DNA from: Chryseobacterium arthrosphaerae
Lineage (GTDB): Bacteria > Bacteroidota > Bacteroidia > Flavobacteriales > Weeksellaceae
Reading direction: 5' to 3'
DNA: 64,000 nt
Assembly: GCF_001684965.1 (NCBI RefSeq)
Contig: NZ_MAYG01000001.1
Location: forward strand, 1,550,001 to 1,614,000
Below the pieces are notes generated by a model. It did not search any database. It saw only the letters and a list, made by a program, of their open reading frames with translations, and was not told where the DNA came from. Each line of letters begins with the position of its first letter. Position 1 is the stretch's first letter. The position numbers and the translations under genes are program-made. This document shows positions 44,381 to 53,723 of this stretch, piece by piece.

Positions 44381-45232
44381 CTATTCCGACTGAGAAATAT
44401 ACTCCATCACTTCTCTTTTACTGCTTTCAAAATCAAAAGCATCATACACTACGAAATACCTGTATTTATCAGCACAATTACGATACATTGACTTGGCCAT
44501 CGCTATTTTATTATTATCAAAACTAAGCGACTTCACCAAATCTCTTATCTGTATTGATGTAAACATAGAACTTCGCATTTGCTGCCTGATCATGGACATT
44601 TTACCATCATCAAACTTTTGATTTCTCTGAAGCATATCAAAGAACTCGCGGAAAGAACTGTTATCCATAACATTTCCTGAACCGGACCAATCTCCGGGAT
44701 GATTCCCATATGGATTATTCCAGATATCATTCCAGTCATTAAAGCCATATTGACCTTTTACAGGATAGGAATCAAGTAAATATAACCCTTCATTGGTAAA
44801 GAAATCCAGCACCATTCTGCTGTTATTACGAAGCATCAAAGTTGTTCTGTAAATTAAAAAGCCGTTTTCATAGATTGAGACAGGCATTCTCCCTGACGGT
44901 AAGTCAAAAAAACGGTATTTTCCGGCACCGTTTGCCATCGTCTGATCTCCAACTTCCACGGTAAAGAATCCCTGCTCGGGAATTCTCAGAAATACTTCAG
45001 CGTACCCATAGTTTCTGTTCCACTGGTAGGCCGGACTTTTAGCCCTGTTATTCTGAAAAGGTCTGCTGTCCGATCCTGATGAATCAAAAGCTTTATTTTT
45101 ATCATTGCCTTTTGGAGTCTTCATTTCTGAGACTGAAGCTTCATTTTTCAACAATTCTCCTACTTTTCCGGCTTCCTGGGCGAATGAACTGATACCAGCC
45201 AAAAGCATCCAACTCATAAAAATTTTCTTCAT
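44381..45232 (-). CDS. Secreted DUF4476 protein
   Basis: 283 residues with a signal peptide (MKKIFMSWMLLAGISSFAQ). The C-terminal about 90 residues form a DUF4476 helical domain (FREFFDMLQRNQKFDDGKMS, IQIRDLVKSLSFDNNKIAMA, KYRYFVVYDAFDFESSKREV). The middle has a beta-rich part (AEVFLRIPEQGFFTVEVGDQ) of the kind often found before DUF4476. The domain is common in Bacteroidota and of unknown function. It lies downstream of lpdA but separated by a terminator. Confidence 0.8.
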   Translation of the reverse strand: MKKIFMSWMLLAGISSFAQEAGKVGELLKNEASVSEMKTPKGNDKNKAFDSSGSDSRPFQNNRAKSPAYQWNRNYGYAEVFLRIPEQGFFTVEVGDQTMANGAGKYRFFDLPSGRMPVSIYENGFLIYRTTLMLRNNSRMVLDFFTNEGLYLLDSYPVKGQYGFNDWNDIWNNPYGNHPGDWSGSGNVMDNSSFREFFDMLQRNQKFDDGKMSMIRQQMRSSMFTSIQIRDLVKSLSFDNNKIAMAKSMYRNCADKYRYFVVYDAFDFESSKREVMEYISQSE

Positions 45233-45280
45233 GCTTAATTTTTGAGGAATCCATCTCCATTTTCATGCCAAAAGCAGTAC

Positions 45281-45312
45281 AAAAAAGGCTGCTTCAATAA
45301 GAAACAGCCTTT
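45281..45312 (-). terminator. Terminator of lpdA
   Basis: AAAGGCTG pairs with CAGCCTTT around a 13-nt loop. On the minus strand the hairpin is followed by a T-run. Confidence 0.7.
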
Positions 45313-45353
45313 AATTTTTTACTATTTAAATGATTAAATCTTTTAATCAAATA

Positions 45354-46757
45354 TTACATATGAATCGGTCTCTTTGCCGTAGCATCCAATGCAGCTTCTT
45401 TGATGGCTTCTGCATACGTTGGGTGGGCGTGAGAGCTTCTTGCAATATCTTCAGCACTTGCACGGAATTCCATAGCAATTACTCCTTCTGCGATAAGGTC
45501 GGCAGCTCTTGCTCCTACGATGTGCATTCCTAACACTTCATCTGTTTTTTCGTCTGCAATAATCTTAACAAGACCGTCGATATCACCACTTGCACGGCTT
45601 CTCCCTAAAGCTCTCATAGGGAAAGAACCTACTTTGTAAGCTACTCCTTCTTCTTTAAGCTGCTCTTCGGTTTTACCTACTCCTGCAACTTCAGGCCAGG
45701 TGTATACAACACCAGGGATCAGGTTATAATTGATGTGAGGTTTTTGTCCTGCTAATGTTTCAGCAACAAAAACTCCTTCTTCTTCAGCTTTATGAGCAAG
45801 CATCGCTCCTTTGATCACGTCACCGATTGCATAGATGTTGGCAACATTAGTCTGCAGGTGATCGTTTACTTTCACTCTTCCTCTTTCGTCAAGTTCTACT
45901 CCTGCTTTTTCAAGGCCAAGACCGTCTGTATACGGTTTTCTACCTACAGAAACCAAACAGTAATCTCCTTCTACTGTTACTTCTTCTCCTTTTTTATCTT
46001 TAGCCGTGATCTTTACAGTATCTCCGTTTCTCTCAACAGCTGAAACTGCTGTAGAAAGCATGAACTTCATTCCTTGCTTTTTAAGAACTTTAGTCAATTC
46101 TTTGCTTAAAGCTCCATCCATTCCAGGGATGATTTTATCCATAAATTCAACTACAGTCACCTGAGCACCTAATCTTAAGTATACAGACCCCAGTTCCAGA
46201 CCAATTACCCCACCTCCGATCACTACTAAGTGCTTAGGAATTTCTTTAAGGTTCAGAGCTTCTGTAGAAGTAATCACTCTTTCTTTATCCAAAGTAATGA
46301 AAGGTAATGTAGAAGGCTTAGAACCTGTAGCAATGATTGTATATTTGGATTCTACCGTTTCGGAAGAACCGTCATTTTTAGTGATTTTGATCTGAGTAGC
46401 AGACTCAAAGCTTCCCACTCCTTCAAAAACCGTGATCTGGTTTTTGTTCATCAGGTAGCTGATTCCATCTGTATTCTGTTTGATCACTTCGTTTTTACGT
46501 TCGATCATTCTTGCGATATCTGCCTGCGGCTCATTGATGATGATTCCGTGACCTGCAAAATTGTGTTTTGCATTTTCGAAATGTTCTGAGCTGTCAAGAA
46601 GTGCTTTTGACGGAATACATCCAACGTTAAGACAAGTTCCGCCTAAAGTTGAATATTTTTCAATAATTGCTGTTTTGAAACCTAACTGTGCTGCACGGAT
46701 CGCAGCTACATAACCACCAGGACCGGAACCTATTACGGTAACATCGAATTGACTCAT
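45354..46757 (-). CDS. lpdA: Dihydrolipoamide dehydrogenase (E3)
   Basis: 467 residues, the normal length. FAD motif GSGPGGYVAAIRAAQLG (11-27), redox-active disulfide GGTCLNVGCIPSK (about 40-52), NAD motif GGGVIGLELGSVYLRLG, second FAD contact YAIGDV, and the C-terminal catalytic pair His445/Glu450 in HPTYAE. It re-oxidises lipoyl groups of pyruvate, 2-oxoglutarate or branched-chain dehydrogenase and of the glycine cleavage system. No E1/E2 genes are nearby, so it probably serves several complexes. A full consensus promoter precedes it. Confidence 0.96.
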   Translation of the reverse strand: MSQFDVTVIGSGPGGYVAAIRAAQLGFKTAIIEKYSTLGGTCLNVGCIPSKALLDSSEHFENAKHNFAGHGIIINEPQADIARMIERKNEVIKQNTDGISYLMNKNQITVFEGVGSFESATQIKITKNDGSSETVESKYTIIATGSKPSTLPFITLDKERVITSTEALNLKEIPKHLVVIGGGVIGLELGSVYLRLGAQVTVVEFMDKIIPGMDGALSKELTKVLKKQGMKFMLSTAVSAVERNGDTVKITAKDKKGEEVTVEGDYCLVSVGRKPYTDGLGLEKAGVELDERGRVKVNDHLQTNVANIYAIGDVIKGAMLAHKAEEEGVFVAETLAGQKPHINYNLIPGVVYTWPEVAGVGKTEEQLKEEGVAYKVGSFPMRALGRSRASGDIDGLVKIIADEKTDEVLGMHIVGARAADLIAEGVIAMEFRASAEDIARSSHAHPTYAEAIKEAALDATAKRPIHM

Positions 46758-46800
46758 GTTATTGTATGAATTTGTTTATTATTATCTATCTTAATTCTCA

Positions 46801-46831
46801 CAAATTTACATATAAATTACCAAGCACCAAA
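46801..46831 (-). promoter_or_regulatory. Promoter of lpdA
   Basis: On the minus strand TTTG (46831-46828), 19 nt, TAAATTTG (46808-46801); leader about 37 nt. Same spacing as the tetR promoter. Confidence 0.7.
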
Positions 46832-46887
46832 GTGAGTTTTATCAATTTTAAAAATGATAATTATATGCTTTAGTTTTGTGAAAAGTA

Positions 46888-47274
46888 TTATTTTATGAAC
46901 CTGATATTTTCTTCATTCCCTTCCTTCAGGTAAATTGCTGTAAACACCAGTGGCTTTTCAGCTGATGCATTATCAAAATGAAGGATTTTCACATTTTTGG
47001 GTTCATAAAAGGCTTCTCCTTCATGCAGCACCACTTTCTGCTGCCCTTCTATCTGAAAAACAGCTTCGCCGGAATTGATGATTCCCAAAACGGGACAGGG
47101 ATGCAGGTGTTCCGGAGCCCTTTGCCCGGCAGCCATCGTTATTTCCTGAATTTCTGTGGATTTAACTTTCTGATCAAGTGCAGTTTTCAGCAATTCCTTT
47201 CTGGAGATTGTCTTCTGCTGCGCCATGAGCACCACGGAATTCAGCATCACAGCAACAATTATAAATGGCTTCAT
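46888..47274 (-). CDS. Secreted cupin-domain protein
   Basis: 128 residues with a signal peptide (MKPFIIVAVMLNSVVLMAQ). One cupin barrel: motif 1 APEHLHPCPVLGIINSGEA with the HxH metal ligands, and motif 2 EGEAFYEPKNVKILHFDN with a histidine in the expected place. The usual glutamate of motif 1 is replaced in the LHPCPV stretch, so metal binding may differ. Substrate unknown; it probably acts in the periplasm. Confidence 0.8.
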   Translation of the reverse strand: MKPFIIVAVMLNSVVLMAQQKTISRKELLKTALDQKVKSTEIQEITMAAGQRAPEHLHPCPVLGIINSGEAVFQIEGQQKVVLHEGEAFYEPKNVKILHFDNASAEKPLVFTAIYLKEGNEENIRFIK

Positions 47275-47319
47275 TGATCAAATATTTAATTTTATTTCTT
47301 TTTATTACATCAGCATACC

Positions 47320-47667
47320 CTATTGCACATTCAGTTTTCCCTGCCCAAATGTACCTGTGCTGTCAAAAAAAGATCCTCCATATACATACCAGTCAAGGCT
47401 TTCCAGATATTCCACTGCATTTTCCGGAGTGATCTGTGAACGGTCTTTTTTTGAAACAATTCCTTTGTACCATCTTCCTGATTTGGAATAATGCTCATAT
47501 TCCACAAAATAATGAATCCATATTCTCTGGCAGAGTTTGCACTGTTGAATCGTTACTTCTCCATATCTTCCGTTGGTATGATCTATACCTAATTCTGAAC
47601 TCCTGTATTCAGTATAATTGTGGTCCGGCTTTTCACAAGCGCATCCTATTTTAGGAATCGTTTTCAT
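47320..47667 (-). CDS. Small cysteine-containing protein of unknown function
   Basis: 115 residues without a signal peptide. CACEKPDH near the N-terminus and CKLC at about residue 43 could bind one zinc, like a split ribbon. An aromatic-rich segment follows (RIWIHYFVEYEHYSKSGRWY), and the C-terminus is SPENAVEYLESLDW-like (TPENAVEYLESLDWYVYGGS). I recognise no family. It is 45 bp upstream of the cupin gene on the same strand, but separate promoters are possible. Confidence 0.65.
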   Translation of the reverse strand: MKTIPKIGCACEKPDHNYTEYRSSELGIDHTNGRYGEVTIQQCKLCQRIWIHYFVEYEHYSKSGRWYKGIVSKKDRSQITPENAVEYLESLDWYVYGGSFFDSTGTFGQGKLNVQ

Positions 47668-47767
47668 TGTATCCTCGTTTGAAACACAAAAATACTAAAA
47701 ATACGTCAACCCGAAGGTGCCATGAACGGTATAGCTAAAATAAGAAATCTTTTATATGCAAAAGGTT

Positions 47768-48430
47768 TTATTCAAGTTGGGTTTGGAGGCTTTTCTTTTT
47801 CAGACGTCTATATATTTTAATATTAAAAAGAATCATAATCAACGTCATCAATAAAGACGGTAGGATTTGGCTGTACGGTTTATAATCCGGTAAAAGGGTT
47901 CCTGTAAATGCCGAAAAAAGGGCACCCAACGCACTGATCATTTTACTCGAATGCTCATACCTCCAGACATTTCCATAACGGGACGACGGAATAAAGTACC
48001 GGAGAATATCGTATGAAATGACCAGCAGTAAATATCCGACTCCTGAAAAAATGATTACAGGATCCCAATAAAAGCCTATAAACCTGAGATAGTATATAAA
48101 GACTACAGCCATTGTGAATGCAGCCAGCATTGCGAAAAAATCTTTTACATAAAAACGGTTGGTTTTTTCTTTTATAATTCTGAAACCCGAATAGGTATTA
48201 TAGCCAGCCAGGATAGTGATCAGCAATAGAAACAGGTTTCTTTTAAACACAATAACACCGAATGCTCCTGTCGTTACGACAATGACCATACACCCCATAA
48301 AAAGATATCCGAGCTTTCTGTGTAAAGGTGTTCCCTTTGTTTTGAACAGGATCACAAATCCTGCAATAAGCGCTATACTTCCGGTAATAACATGAATAAT
48401 AATGTTCATTAAATGAAGAGTTGTATCCAT
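47768..48430 (-). CDS. DUF2306-like polytopic membrane protein
   Basis: 220 residues with about six hydrophobic segments and the motif GTPLHRKLGYLFMGCM (about 33-48), which resembles the DUF2306 signature also present in the protein at 21981-22625. A second conserved-looking histidine sits in RYEHSSKMISALGA. The C-terminus is basic (KIYRRLKKKSLQTQ). It lies 57 bp downstream of an AraC-type membrane regulator on the same strand and may be its partner or target. Function unknown. Confidence 0.75.
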   Translation of the reverse strand: MDTTLHLMNIIIHVITGSIALIAGFVILFKTKGTPLHRKLGYLFMGCMVIVVTTGAFGVIVFKRNLFLLLITILAGYNTYSGFRIIKEKTNRFYVKDFFAMLAAFTMAVVFIYYLRFIGFYWDPVIIFSGVGYLLLVISYDILRYFIPSSRYGNVWRYEHSSKMISALGALFSAFTGTLLPDYKPYSQILPSLLMTLIMILFNIKIYRRLKKKSLQTQLE

Positions 48431-48487
48431 ACTTTTTTGATGGCAAAACTCCTTTAAAAATGGCTTTAAATCGTCCTAACCGATAGT

Positions 48488-49621
48488 TTAGGACTCTTTT
48501 ACTGAGGATCCGGACTTCTTAAATTCAGACGGCGTCATGCCCGTTTCTTCTTTAAAGATCTTATTGAAAGTTGATTTGGAATTAAACCCGGATTCAAAGG
48601 CTATTCCCAAAATGGAGTATTTATCAAATTCAGGAGTTCTAAGCTTTTTCTTTACTTCTTCCACTCTGTATGAGTTGACAAATTTATAGAAATTGGTACC
48701 AAGATCCTGATTAATAACTTCGGAAAGGCGATGAGTGGAAACCTTCATTAAAAGAGACAGCTTTTGAAGGCTTAATTCTTCATCAAGAAAAGGACGTTCT
48801 GCTTCCATAAACATCAGTAATTTTTGAGAAATATCAGTTGAACGATTCCTATTCTCAGAACTTATTTTCACACCCTCTTTATCTGCAGCAGGATTTTCTA
48901 TAAAAGCCTGCTGATTAAAAACAATACTTTGTCTCAAACTGAAAAATACAATACAGCATAAGTAGATACTCTGTACAGCAGCCACAATCTTAAAGATTTT
49001 ATCCGAAGGAATTGTTCCCATTTTTGAACTTAGTGTTATGATTAAAGAAACTCCTATGAATAAAACAATGAGGGAGATCAGAATATATTTCAGCCAGTTG
49101 AGGCTTATTTTTTCAAGAGCGGAATAATACTGTGGGAGTTTTTTTTGGTATTTTCTCAAAGCCAGAAAACAAAAAACAATATAAACTACCGGAACAATTG
49201 CCATAGGAAGTGTAAGAAGATCCAGTACTCCTCTTGGTTGTTTATGAGTAAAATAGGGAATACAATCCTTAAATACTATATTCTCGTAAAAAGCTGAGAA
49301 TAAAATAAAACTCAAGCTATACATAATAAAAAAAAGAGAATGCCTGACAATATAACTAAGCCGGAATTCTATATTAAATGTCAGGGAAAGCACATAAAGA
49401 TACAGCATTCCGACGCTGAGAACGGGAAGTGCAAACCCAAATGGCTGAAGTTTTCCGGAAAATAAAAACGGGAATAAGTAGTACAGTAAATTAGCAACAG
49501 CCACAATCAACCAGACGATAAGATAATGGTCGGAAGAAACATTTCTTTTTTTGGATAGCAGCAAAGCTATACATAATCCTGCAATAATGATCCCTGAAAA
49601 AGAAATATGTTCTAATAGCAT
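48488..49621 (-). CDS. Membrane-embedded AraC-family regulator
   Basis: 377 residues. The N-terminal about 235 contain seven or so hydrophobic helices. The C-terminal about 110 are an AraC/XylS double helix-turn-helix: LSLQKLSLLMKVSTHRLSEV, then SILGIAFESGFNSKSTFNKI and EETGMTPSEFKKS. Such proteins combine a membrane sensor with a DNA-binding end and are frequent in Bacteroidota. The signal and regulon are unknown. It lies between a 104-residue unknown gene (12 bp) and a DUF2306-like gene. Confidence 0.87.
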   Translation of the reverse strand: MLLEHISFSGIIIAGLCIALLLSKKRNVSSDHYLIVWLIVAVANLLYYLFPFLFSGKLQPFGFALPVLSVGMLYLYVLSLTFNIEFRLSYIVRHSLFFIMYSLSFILFSAFYENIVFKDCIPYFTHKQPRGVLDLLTLPMAIVPVVYIVFCFLALRKYQKKLPQYYSALEKISLNWLKYILISLIVLFIGVSLIITLSSKMGTIPSDKIFKIVAAVQSIYLCCIVFFSLRQSIVFNQQAFIENPAADKEGVKISSENRNRSTDISQKLLMFMEAERPFLDEELSLQKLSLLMKVSTHRLSEVINQDLGTNFYKFVNSYRVEEVKKKLRTPEFDKYSILGIAFESGFNSKSTFNKIFKEETGMTPSEFKKSGSSVKES

Positions 49622-49633
49622 ACCATAACAGAC

Positions 49634-49948
49634 TTATAAAATGACCGACCTGATATACTGAAACTGCTCTATAATATCCTTACATTTTTGTAATACCGGA
49701 TCTCTGTACTTTTCTTCAAGCACAGCCAGGCTATCGTCCAGTCCGGATAAATAATCCTGGTTATAAAGATTTCTCTGTTTATTTAAAGGAAAAAAACGGG
49801 TTGCTGAGGAAAAGTCTTCTATTATTCTGATTTCAAAATCTTCAAAAGGCTGAATATAGTGAGCGTGATCATACAGATATTCCATTTTCAGACATCCTTC
49901 ACGAAGGGGAACCTGACCGGTCACCATCGCAATAGCATTGGAATGCAT
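49634..49948 (-). CDS. Small protein of unknown function
   Basis: 104 residues, predicted soluble and mostly helical. A beta-like start (EGCLKMEYLYDHAHYIQPFE) precedes the helices (LDDSLAVLEEKYRDPVLQKC, then KDIIEQFQYIRSVIL). The start is uncertain; the Met at residue 22 is an alternative. It sits 12 bp before the membrane AraC gene and is probably co-transcribed, so a modulating role is conceivable. I recognise no family. Confidence 0.5.
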   Translation of the reverse strand: MHSNAIAMVTGQVPLREGCLKMEYLYDHAHYIQPFEDFEIRIIEDFSSATRFFPLNKQRNLYNQDYLSGLDDSLAVLEEKYRDPVLQKCKDIIEQFQYIRSVIL

Positions 49949-49995
49949 TTTCTTTATATATCTGTTCCGTTTTAATTCGTCAAAATTTATTCATC

Positions 49996-51075
49996 TTATT
50001 TGATCAGATCCAATAGGACTTTTTCATATTTATCAAGGATAATATTCTTCGAAAATCGTGATTTAATGGAATTTTTTATTGCTTCCCGGTTATAATTCTG
50101 GTGCATGGCATCTATTATTTTACGGGCAAAATCCTCATAGTTTTCAATATTGGCGATCTCTCCATTTATATTGTGCTGAATGATCTCGTTGATTCCCCCC
50201 GGACAGTTATTGGCCAGCGAATAAGTTCCGCAGGCTCCAGCCTCTAAAAGCACATTCGGGAAACCTTCATACCGTGAAGAAAGTATAAACAGATCCGCAT
50301 ATTTCAGAAACTGATAAGGATTTTCCTGTCTTCCGTGAAAAATCACATTTTTAAGCCCCAGAAGCTCCTTTGTCTGAAATAAAACATCCCGGTCTTTTCC
50401 GTCCCCTAAAATATGAAGCAGGATATTTTCATTTTTAAGCCTTGAAAACACCTTCAACAGATTATCAAAGCCTTTTCTGGCTGAGAGATTACCGATAGCC
50501 ACTACATTTTTATAATTATACCTGTAGCATTCCGGTTTAACGGAAATGGCCAGTTTATCATCAATGAAATCAAAATCTACAGGATTATTGATCTTGACAA
50601 TTTTTTTCTTCTTAATGTTGAAATTGTCGACCAGATCCTTCATCATATCGTCACTTTGTGCAATGATCTTCTGGTAGTTATTATAGAAATTATAGAAGAA
50701 CTTGATTTCTTTTCTGGTCACGTGCTGGGTAACCACATTGGTTTCCCTTGCAATGAATTTAGTCCTTGGAAAAAGCTTTATAAACAATGACAAGTAAGCA
50801 TTTACCTCCCCAAAACCGGAAAATACAATATCAGGTTTTCTTCTGTAGATTTCTCCTAAAATAGGCTTTAAAGAGTGTCTGATCCGGTCTGTATTGATAT
50901 CAATGATTTCGACATCTTTTTTCAGGAAATTAAGATATCCGCCTTGTTTACGCAACAGCAAAATCTTGGGCTCAAACCGATCCCTTGAAAGATGATTCGC
51001 TATAGTGGTAACAATTCTTTCTGCGCCTCCGGTTTCCAGGTCCGGCAGAATAAATATGACAGATATTTTTTTCAT
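49996..51075 (-). CDS. GT4-type glycosyltransferase
   Basis: 359 residues with two Rossmann halves (GT-B fold). The N-terminal half begins IFILPDLETGGAERIVTTIA, typical of GT4. The C-terminal half has VAIGNLSARKGFDNLLKVFS, HILGDGKDRDVLF, and the donor-binding E-x7-E motif in SSRYEGFPNVLLEAGACG. It is probably involved in lipopolysaccharide or capsule sugar assembly, but it stands alone without other polysaccharide genes. Donor and acceptor unknown. Confidence 0.88.
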   Translation of the reverse strand: MKKISVIFILPDLETGGAERIVTTIANHLSRDRFEPKILLLRKQGGYLNFLKKDVEIIDINTDRIRHSLKPILGEIYRRKPDIVFSGFGEVNAYLSLFIKLFPRTKFIARETNVVTQHVTRKEIKFFYNFYNNYQKIIAQSDDMMKDLVDNFNIKKKKIVKINNPVDFDFIDDKLAISVKPECYRYNYKNVVAIGNLSARKGFDNLLKVFSRLKNENILLHILGDGKDRDVLFQTKELLGLKNVIFHGRQENPYQFLKYADLFILSSRYEGFPNVLLEAGACGTYSLANNCPGGINEIIQHNINGEIANIENYEDFARKIIDAMHQNYNREAIKNSIKSRFSKNIILDKYEKVLLDLIK

Positions 51076-51123
51076 CAGTTAAAGTTACTAAAAAGTTTAG
51101 TTATAAGTCAAATATTCCTTTTG

Positions 51124-51150
51124 CCATTACGAGCAGAACGAAGCAATCTC
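51124..51150. repeat. Degenerate copy of a GAACGAAGCAATCTC-type dispersed repeat
   Basis: CCATTACGAGCAGAACGAAG then CAATCTC resembles the intergenic repeat core ATTGCGAGGAACGAAGCAAT-CTC that I remember as widespread in bacterial genomes. Only one copy is visible, so this rests on recollection of the core sequence. Confidence 0.4.
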
Positions 51151-51300
51151 AAAATTGAACAGTAATCTTACAGCCTGGAAAAATGCTGAGACCCTACTTT
51201 TATCGCCCGCTGATTTTGCATATGACGCACATGTTTGTGGAAAAACCGATTTGCCAAGCTTTATCTTTGTGAAAATATAGTTGCTAAGAATGTATTTCAT

Positions 51301-51347
51301 AAAAAAGAAGCTCTTCCAGGGAAAAAGCTTCTTTTTAATTTTTTTAT
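51301..51347 (-). terminator. Terminator of recQ
   Basis: AAAAGAAGCT pairs with AGCTTCTTTT around a 13-nt loop, with A and T runs on both sides so that it can work in either direction. Confidence 0.75.
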
Positions 51348-51360
51348 TCTTCTCTATAAA

Positions 51361-53565
51361 CTAGTTTGCTACGTCGCTGATAAATTTAATTCTCAGCATT
51401 CTTACTTCTTCATCAGACAGTTCATCTCCAAATTCATCCAGTAAAATCTTCATACTGTCACTTTCAGATTCATTCATGAATTCCATGAAGCCGTCTACAA
51501 TATCTTCATCAAAATTGTCTTCAATATAATAATCGATATTCAGTTTTGTTCCCTGGTATACGATTCTTTCCATCTCTTTCAGAAGCTCATCCATAGAGAG
51601 ATTTTTGGCTCTTGCAATATCTTCAAGATCAATTTTTTTATCGGTACTCTGGATAATGAAAACCTTGTGGCTGGATTTGTTGGCCACCTGTTTCAGGACC
51701 ATGTCCTGGGTACGTTCTATGTTATTGTCCTCAACATAGGTTTTAATGTAATCAGCGAATTCTTTACCGTATTTTTTGGCTTTTCCTTCTCCTACTCCAT
51801 AAATTTTGTTGATTTCATCTACTGTAATCGGGTACTGCACTGTCATATCCTCAAGACTCGGATCCATAAACACCGTGTAAGGCGGGATTCCGTGTTTTTT
51901 GGCTACTTTTTTCCTTAATTCCTTTAGCAGGGTAAACAGCTTTTGGTCTAGACCTCCTCCGGCCTGTTGCTGCAGCTGATCACTGTCTGCTTTCGCCTGG
52001 GTAAGATCAAATTCCCTGTCTTCAGCAATCAGGAAAGTATCTTTGGATTTACCGCTCAATACATTTTTCCCTTTCTCTGTAATCTTCAGAACACCGTATG
52101 TCTCAATATCTTTCTGTAAAAAATTCTGAACGGTTGCCTGTCTCAGAATCGTTTTCCAGTAATTGTCTTTTTCTTCTTTCCCGAATCCGAAATGTGAACT
52201 TTGCTCAAGCTTATAAGACTTTGTAACCGCAGTTTCTTTTCCCACAATCACAGAAATCAGGTCTTTGGATTTAAACTTTTCCCCGGTATCCCGGATCAGC
52301 TCCAAAGCTTTTTTAAGATCGGCCGTTGCATCTTTCAATTTGGGCGGATTGGATGAGTTGTCACACATCTTTGCTCCGTCTCCGTTTACCGGATCGAAAC
52401 TTTCTCCGAAATAATATAAAATGTATTGTCTGCGGCTCATTGAAGTTTCAGCATAGCCTACCACTTCATTCAGAAGCTGCAATCCGATTTCTCTTTCGGA
52501 AACAGGTTTCTGTGCCAGGAATTTTTCCAGTTTTTCAATATCTTTCGGGTCATAGAAAGCCAGACAATGGCCTTCACCACCATCTCTTCCCGCTCTTCCC
52601 GTTTCCTGGTAATAGCTTTCCAGGGATTTTGGAAAATCGTAATGGATCACAAAACGGACATCCGGTTTGTCAATTCCCATCCCGAAAGCGATCGTAGCAA
52701 CAATCACATCCACTTCTTCCATCAGAAACTTATCCTGATTGGCTACCCTTATTTTCTGGTCAAGGCCGGCATGGTAAGGAAGTGCATTGATGCCGTTTAC
52801 CTGCAAAAGCTGTGCAAATTCTTCCACCTTTCTTCTGCTCAGGCAGTATACAATTCCAGATTTTCCTTTATGCTGATTGATAAACTTAACGATTTCCTTA
52901 TCTACATTAATCTTAGGACATACTTCATAATATAGATTGGGACGGTTGAAACTTTCTTTAAAGACCAGCGCATTTGTCATTCCTAAAGTTTTCTGGATAT
53001 CATCCTGTACTTTAGGAGTTGCTGTGGCCGTTAATGCAATTACCGGTACATCGGCAATCTTATCTATGATCTGTTTCAGATTTCTGTATTCCGGTCTGAA
53101 ATCATGTCCCCATTCTGAAATACAATGTGCTTCATCGATAGCAAAGAAAGATATCTTTACTTCCTTCAAAAAGTCCAGGTAATCATCTTTGATCAATGAT
53201 TCGGGAGCTACATACAGAAGCTTTGTCTTGCCGCTTTTGATATCGTCAAATACCTGCTTGGTCTGTGTCTTATTCAATGATGAATTCAATACATGCGCTA
53301 CCCCATCGTCAGATGAAAGGCCGTTCACTGCATCTACCTGGTTCTTCATCAACGCTATTAAAGGCGAAACGACAATTGCCGTACCTTCCGAAATAAGTGC
53401 CGGAAGCTGATAACATAGTGATTTCCCACCTCCTGTAGGCATCAGAACAAAAATATCCTTCCCATTCAATAGGTTGTCTATGATCTGTTCCTGCTGGCCC
53501 TTAAATGTAGAAAACCCAAAATACTTTTTCAATTCGCCTGATAAATTGGCTTTTTTTGCGCTCAT
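51361..53565 (-). CDS. recQ: ATP-dependent DNA helicase RecQ, with a degenerate zinc site
   Basis: 734 residues. Superfamily 2 helicase core: motif [13 protein letters not shown] (43-54), motif II DEAH (144-147), motif [13 protein letters not shown] and motif [18 protein letters not shown] region (about 345-530) and an HRDC domain (about 535-610) follow, then an acidic tail. The zinc-binding part of RQC is altered: the first cysteine is Ser in [13 protein letters not shown], and only one cysteine remains in [11 protein letters not shown] where CxxCDxC is usual. Zinc binding is therefore probably lost. It unwinds DNA in recombination and fork repair. Confidence 0.95.
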   Translation of the reverse strand: MSAKKANLSGELKKYFGFSTFKGQQEQIIDNLLNGKDIFVLMPTGGGKSLCYQLPALISEGTAIVVSPLIALMKNQVDAVNGLSSDDGVAHVLNSSLNKTQTKQVFDDIKSGKTKLLYVAPESLIKDDYLDFLKEVKISFFAIDEAHCISEWGHDFRPEYRNLKQIIDKIADVPVIALTATATPKVQDDIQKTLGMTNALVFKESFNRPNLYYEVCPKINVDKEIVKFINQHKGKSGIVYCLSRRKVEEFAQLLQVNGINALPYHAGLDQKIRVANQDKFLMEEVDVIVATIAFGMGIDKPDVRFVIHYDFPKSLESYYQETGRAGRDGGEGHCLAFYDPKDIEKLEKFLAQKPVSEREIGLQLLNEVVGYAETSMSRRQYILYYFGESFDPVNGDGAKMCDNSSNPPKLKDATADLKKALELIRDTGEKFKSKDLISVIVGKETAVTKSYKLEQSSHFGFGKEEKDNYWKTILRQATVQNFLQKDIETYGVLKITEKGKNVLSGKSKDTFLIAEDREFDLTQAKADSDQLQQQAGGGLDQKLFTLLKELRKKVAKKHGIPPYTVFMDPSLEDMTVQYPITVDEINKIYGVGEGKAKKYGKEFADYIKTYVEDNNIERTQDMVLKQVANKSSHKVFIIQSTDKKIDLEDIARAKNLSMDELLKEMERIVYQGTKLNIDYYIEDNFDEDIVDGFMEFMNESESDSMKILLDEFGDELSDEEVRMLRIKFISDVAN

Positions 53566-53597
53566 CTAATTTTCTATTGCTAAATTTGCATCTAACC

Positions 53598-53605
53598 CAA
53601 AGTTA
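53598..53605 (-). promoter_or_regulatory. -7 box of recQ
   Basis: TAACTTTG on the minus strand; leader about 25 nt. No clear -33 element. Confidence 0.45.
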
Positions 53606-53723
53606 TAAAATTTCTGCTTAAAATAAAAGCGAACGAATTTATAAAAAATAAAATTTATATTAAATATTGTTTTTAAAATATAACGTTTTTTGAAAACTTT
53701 TTTGTATACCTTATTGTCATAAA

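Noticed and set aside
51235..51444. 69-residue plus-strand frame between the glycosyltransferase and recQ genes
   Set aside because: It runs through the recQ terminator hairpin into antisense recQ sequence; the upstream promoter-like signal fits a short RNA better than this protein.
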